A DNA stretch of 64,000 nt, from NCBI GenBank assembly GCA_002749535.1, contig MZZL01000384.1, positions 69,410-133,409 of the forward strand, in the 5' to 3' direction. A program made the position numbers and the translations under genes. The notes beneath the pieces were generated by a model that worked only from the letters and a program-made list of their open reading frames with translations, had not been told where the DNA came from and ran no database searches. Position 1 is the stretch's first letter. Each line of letters opens with the position of its first letter. This DNA comes from Apophysomyces variabilis. Lineage: Eukaryota; Mucoromycota; Mucoromycetes; Mucorales; Mucoraceae. Below, piece by piece: positions 60,455 to 64,000 of the stretch.

Positions 60455-63059
60455 TGTTAATGTAGTATTCCGAGAAAAATCAGTGTAGCAAAGCAATTCC
60501 CCTTGTATTCTTTCTGTTACACGTTTAGTTTTTGTTTCCCCCCTTCCCTCAAAAAGTTTTTAAGTAAAGTACAATGTCATCTCGTCCAACCAAAAGTAGA
60601 CATTTACGTTAATCTATTGTTTGATAAAGGTATGGAACGGACATATGGCTGAATTTTAGTAAGCATGCAACAATATATATAGATAGAACGTCTGTTTGTG
60701 AAGCGTAGGGATAGCACAATCTCTAAAGGGGGCGGTTAAACAATATTACCGTAAACGAGAAGTTTAGCAGGTTTTCCTTTGATATCCCTCATAAAACAAT
60801 GGTAATACAGCCAAAGAATAATCCGACTTCATTTGGAAAAGAGAAGTTAAACTGGCGTTTGATAATTGACTATGGATAACCAGTTTTGCTAGTTATTCGG
60901 TACTGTACAACGTAGCTATGTTGCGAAACAGCAGCAGTAAGGCTAGACACCTACAGCTTCTTGCTCCTTACCATTTTGCTTAAAATCAGCTGATATGGTG
61001 CTTTCCTGTAAATGAAGGGACTGATAAGCTAAGACCTTTTTGTAAAGGCGAATGATGATAATTATATCAACACTTAATAGCTATATACAACACATATAAG
61101 GGGGCGTTAACACTGCAAGCACTATCAAAATATGTGTGTACCATGTTACTGCCGTTACCAGTAGCACCCTATATGCCGGACAATTTCCTTTTTGTTAAGA
61201 AGCAACCATTGCAGGTACTCTTATTGGGATGATGTTATGATATTATAGTAATAAAACCCTGATCAATGATTGCTGTGCATTGTGAAAGATGCTATCTGTC
61301 TGACTACATTCTAAGATAAGTGCTTAAAGCCCTTATATAAGGGGCAATTAATTACCTAGCAGACGATCGCATACTCCCCCTAAACGACGTAGCAAATTCG
61401 ATAACCTAGTAATCCGGACCAAAATGTGATTACGTTAATTGATCCCTTCTTACCCCTGTCTAGAAAGAGTTGAAGTATCGAGCATTTTGCGGATAAACAA
61501 ATTGTCTGTTTAATTCTCTTTTACTTGTCATCTGTATCTCATATTGTCAATGACTTTAACGGTTTTTCATCAAGAAACGGACGAGTACTACTGAGCATGT
61601 GCCGAACTTTCAGCCGGTTTCGTTTACCCCCTACCTTATCACCACAAAAGTAATCAGTTGGATCAACGGTCAGCTAGACGTGGTATCAGAGCAATAAAGT
61701 GCGGGTCTGCAGGATCAAGCCATTTCCAAGTAGTCGTGCTCATCCTAACCAAAACATTGATAGAATGCGAATAATCAAACAGTGATAACATCTCGTTTCC
61801 ACTACCCCGGTCTCCGTAATGAATACGCTCTCGGCCCTACTGTTTAAATTTCGTGCATGGTATTATAACAAGATCCCATTATATATCAATTTCGGCGTAT
61901 CCTGCACCACTTTGACGTGGAAGAACTAAACATGATCATGTTCCAAATTATATTATCTCAAAAACATCATCAGTACGGCAAGCTATATTACACCACCGGG
62001 CGCAATCTGTGTCGTGCCTGCAAAGTTGTAGCAACACAAACTTTTGCACAACCTGCCTTGAGAAAAAAACAGCAAGTCTTTAAACGGTCTGCTCTAAATC
62101 ACAAGACAGGAACGTCTCTAGGAAGGCCGTGCTCGGCAATGCTCTTACATAATCCTTGTTCGCTTGCTTTAATTTTTCGAATATTCAAGCGTATAGAGAT
62201 TGTTACAAATAGTTTTAGAGGCAATATGAATATTTATCGATTTATTTTGCAATAAGGTCCATCTCTTGTTACCCTTGTTCGCAGACAAAGTGGATAACAG
62301 TCATAGATAAGACCCAATACTGTTTTCTCACTCTTCGTCCATAAAAGACATTATCTTCAAGAAGTACCCTTCTACCGACTACCGGACTGAATTACGTAAT
62401 ATAGCTTAGACAAATAATAAACATTAAAGAACTTTTGAAAATAAGTCATCTTCTTATCCATCTATTTCTTTACTATCCACTACATGTTTTTTCGTTTACA
62501 TCTAGCCATCGGGATTCCAGCTCAGACTACCGCGACGACAGTTGCCAGGAAGAAACCCCAGATCAGAAAAAAAATTACAGGACATGACATCTATCGTCGT
62601 TGTACGTTGAATGGAATACCAATGGCCAGGTATAACGGAAACAGTGATAGAGGATTTAGAAAATAATAAATAAACGGATGATGATCTTTATTTCGTTTCT
62701 ACTTCAGAGATATTTACTATGTTATTTTTCTATGAGCTGACCGCTGGTGAGTCATGAAGACTTTTGTTCTTGCGTGACGATACTTGTCATGACTCACACT
62801 AAGAGCATTTTGACGCACGGTAAAGAAGGTAGTACGTTTAAAATTTGTTGGTTTTATTTAACGTCTCTATTTGAACACAGCGTCTGTGACAGAACATATT
62901 TGCTCCAGACCGCTCAAAAAAGAAAAAAGTGGAATAAAAACCCTGTGGATGAGGCAAAGAAAAGGTCAAAAGAGTGAGACAAAAGGAATATAAAGGGATA
63001 AGGAAAAACTTGTAGTGAAATAGAAAGGAAAAACAAGGAAGAAGAGGGAGTCAGCTTTG
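60455..63059. other. Gene-poor AT-rich region
   Basis: 2.6 kb without a supported gene. A short frame at 61917-62255 has a Cys/Lys-rich middle but no known domain. A retrotransposon-style primer-binding-site-like string (TGGTATCAGAGC) is at 61681-61692. It looks like decayed mobile-element territory. Confidence 0.5.
61681..61692 (+). other. tRNA-Met primer-binding-site-like 12-mer
   Basis: TGGTATCAGAGC is the classical primer binding site of many Copia-type LTR retrotransposons, complementary to the 3' end of initiator tRNA-Met. Upstream DNA has a TATATAAG-like box (61336) but I could not define LTR borders, and no gag or pol is seen downstream. A chance match is possible. Confidence 0.3.
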
Positions 63060-63940
63060 ATGTGCCTAGCCAGGTTAAGGAGGCAGAGCATCGAGCCATT
63101 CCAGTAGGGCCTTTCCCGGATCTGGGTCACGGTATTGTCGTAGATCTGATCCCGGGTGCTGGTGAGCATCGATTTCGGCAAGAATTGTGCATACAACAGG
63201 CCATATTGTGCGGATCTGTTGGCGACGGCGGGTTGATCTGGGGATCGAATGCGGGAGGACGTTGAGGCAGAAGTACATCGGATCGTCAGTCTGGCGGCGG
63301 GTAATGCCTAGGCGGCCATGCATATGGAGACAGTCAATGGCGTGTTTCTTGGTGAGGTTCACATAGCAGGCCTTTTTCTTACCACCGGGAAGCCATGCTA
63401 GTTGCCAGCGGATTACACCTGCTGCGGTCTCCTCTCGTCATGGGTAAGCAAAATTGGGTCTATTCATAGCGTTGGTCGGCATGTTGCTAGGGTCTGTGCG
63501 CCAGTGGGGGCTGATATTATCGTCGTATGGGCGTCACGCAGGTATTGTCTGATTGTGGCTCGGAAAACCTTGGCCGAGGCTTCTTCTTGTGGTACCGGGA
63601 TGCTTTGCCAGACGGGTGTGCGGCAGAGTTTGTTCCGGTGGGAGGTCGAATATGAGAGAAATGAGGACAGAAGTGTGGTGAGTAAGGCGTCCTCCGGAAG
63701 ATGTCGGGCACGACGTAGAAGTTTTGCTTGTAGGATAGCTGTTCGCTCTCGCATGCTAGGTAGTTTGGCCACGTGTCCCATCACTTTGGTTTCGGAGTGT
63801 GGATGGGCACCATAGATCATACTAATATAAGTGTTCTGAGTGCTTTCGAACGAGACAATTGCTAAACCATATTCCAACTTAGGCGGGATGAATTGGGCAT
63901 ACAGCCTGAAAGAAGGTAGTACTGTTTATTGAATTATATT
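63060..63940 (-). mobile_element. Degenerate 3' fragment of a LINE (non-LTR) retrotransposon reverse transcriptase ORF
   Basis: Minus-strand coding remnants. The piece near 63920-63464 begins LYAQFIPPKLEYGLAI, the conserved region after the reverse transcriptase fingers/palm in mucoralean LINEs, and continues with MGHVAKLPSMRERTAILQAK. The piece at 63452-63075 has WQLAWLPGGKKKACYV then LTKKHAIDCLHMHGRLG, a Cys/His knuckle tail. The frames differ by one base at about 63464-63480. There is an in-frame TGA at about 63438-63440 and another stop just upstream of LYAQF near 63930. It is therefore a dead fragment whose 5' part is missing, or lies beyond the window. Confidence 0.75.
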
Positions 63941-64000
63941 TTGCGCTACAACTCTGGACACAGCTGCCGCGCCCTATCGGAAACCTTACCCACAAACTTT

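Overview
This window is eukaryotic nuclear DNA from a filamentous fungus, most likely an early-diverging Mucoromycota member (Mucorales-like). Genes are split by short introns (mostly 45-130 bases, a few near 37) with GTAAG/GTATG donors and TAG/CAG acceptors. Spacers are A/T-rich with long poly-pyrimidine tracts. The gene set (KA1-domain Kin4-like kinase, Ole1-type desaturase fused to cytochrome b5, FlbA/Sst2-type RGS protein, TRIP12/Ufd4 ligase, type II NADH dehydrogenase) and a decayed LINE fragment fit this group. I read 20 protein-coding genes. For 18 of the 20 (two single-exon genes aside) I assembled exons by hand from splice signals and frame, and every assembled coding length is a multiple of three.

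Layout. 0.9-11 kb, minus strand: a coiled-coil protein, a Kin4-like protein kinase, a HAD-family phosphatase/5'-nucleotidase and a ZNF207/BuGZ-type zinc-finger protein. The last is divergent from WBP11 (11.7-13.3 kb, plus). 14.8-16 kb: a TALE homeobox gene (minus), followed by an 863-base assembly gap. 18.4-20.3 kb: a conserved protein of uncertain function (plus), tail to tail with PEX11 (minus). 22.6-28.1 kb: the delta-9 desaturase and type II NADH dehydrogenase (both plus). 28.4-29.6 kb: ribosomal protein L7, whose second intron holds a well-formed C/D-box snoRNA. 30.5-31.4 kb: a predicted secreted protein (minus). 32.1-33.6 kb: palmitoyl-protein thioesterase (minus), divergent from ribosomal protein L14 (34.4-34.9 kb, plus). 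35.2-39.1 kb: a Ubp12/USP15-type deubiquitinase (minus), divergent across a second gap (412 N) from a TRIP12/Ufd4-type HECT ubiquitin ligase (40.5-46.7 kb, plus). 47-60.5 kb, all plus: a zinc-ribbon protein with two HMG boxes, a Pin4-like RRM/R3H protein, a fungal transcription-factor-like protein with no visible zinc cluster, an Ede1/EPS15-type triple EH-domain protein, and a DEP/RGS protein. 60.5-64 kb: AT-rich, gene-poor DNA ending in a degenerate LINE reverse-transcriptase tail.

Most of the window is ordinary housekeeping genome. The clearest hidden element is the intronic snoRNA: its guide is complementary to a conserved 25S rRNA segment. Other points of interest are three GC-AG introns with the same GCAAGT donor, two 17-base micro-exons, an in-frame stop-free 69-base intron in the NADH dehydrogenase gene, two functionally matched divergent gene pairs, and identical A19-GATCT sequence on both sides of the first assembly gap.
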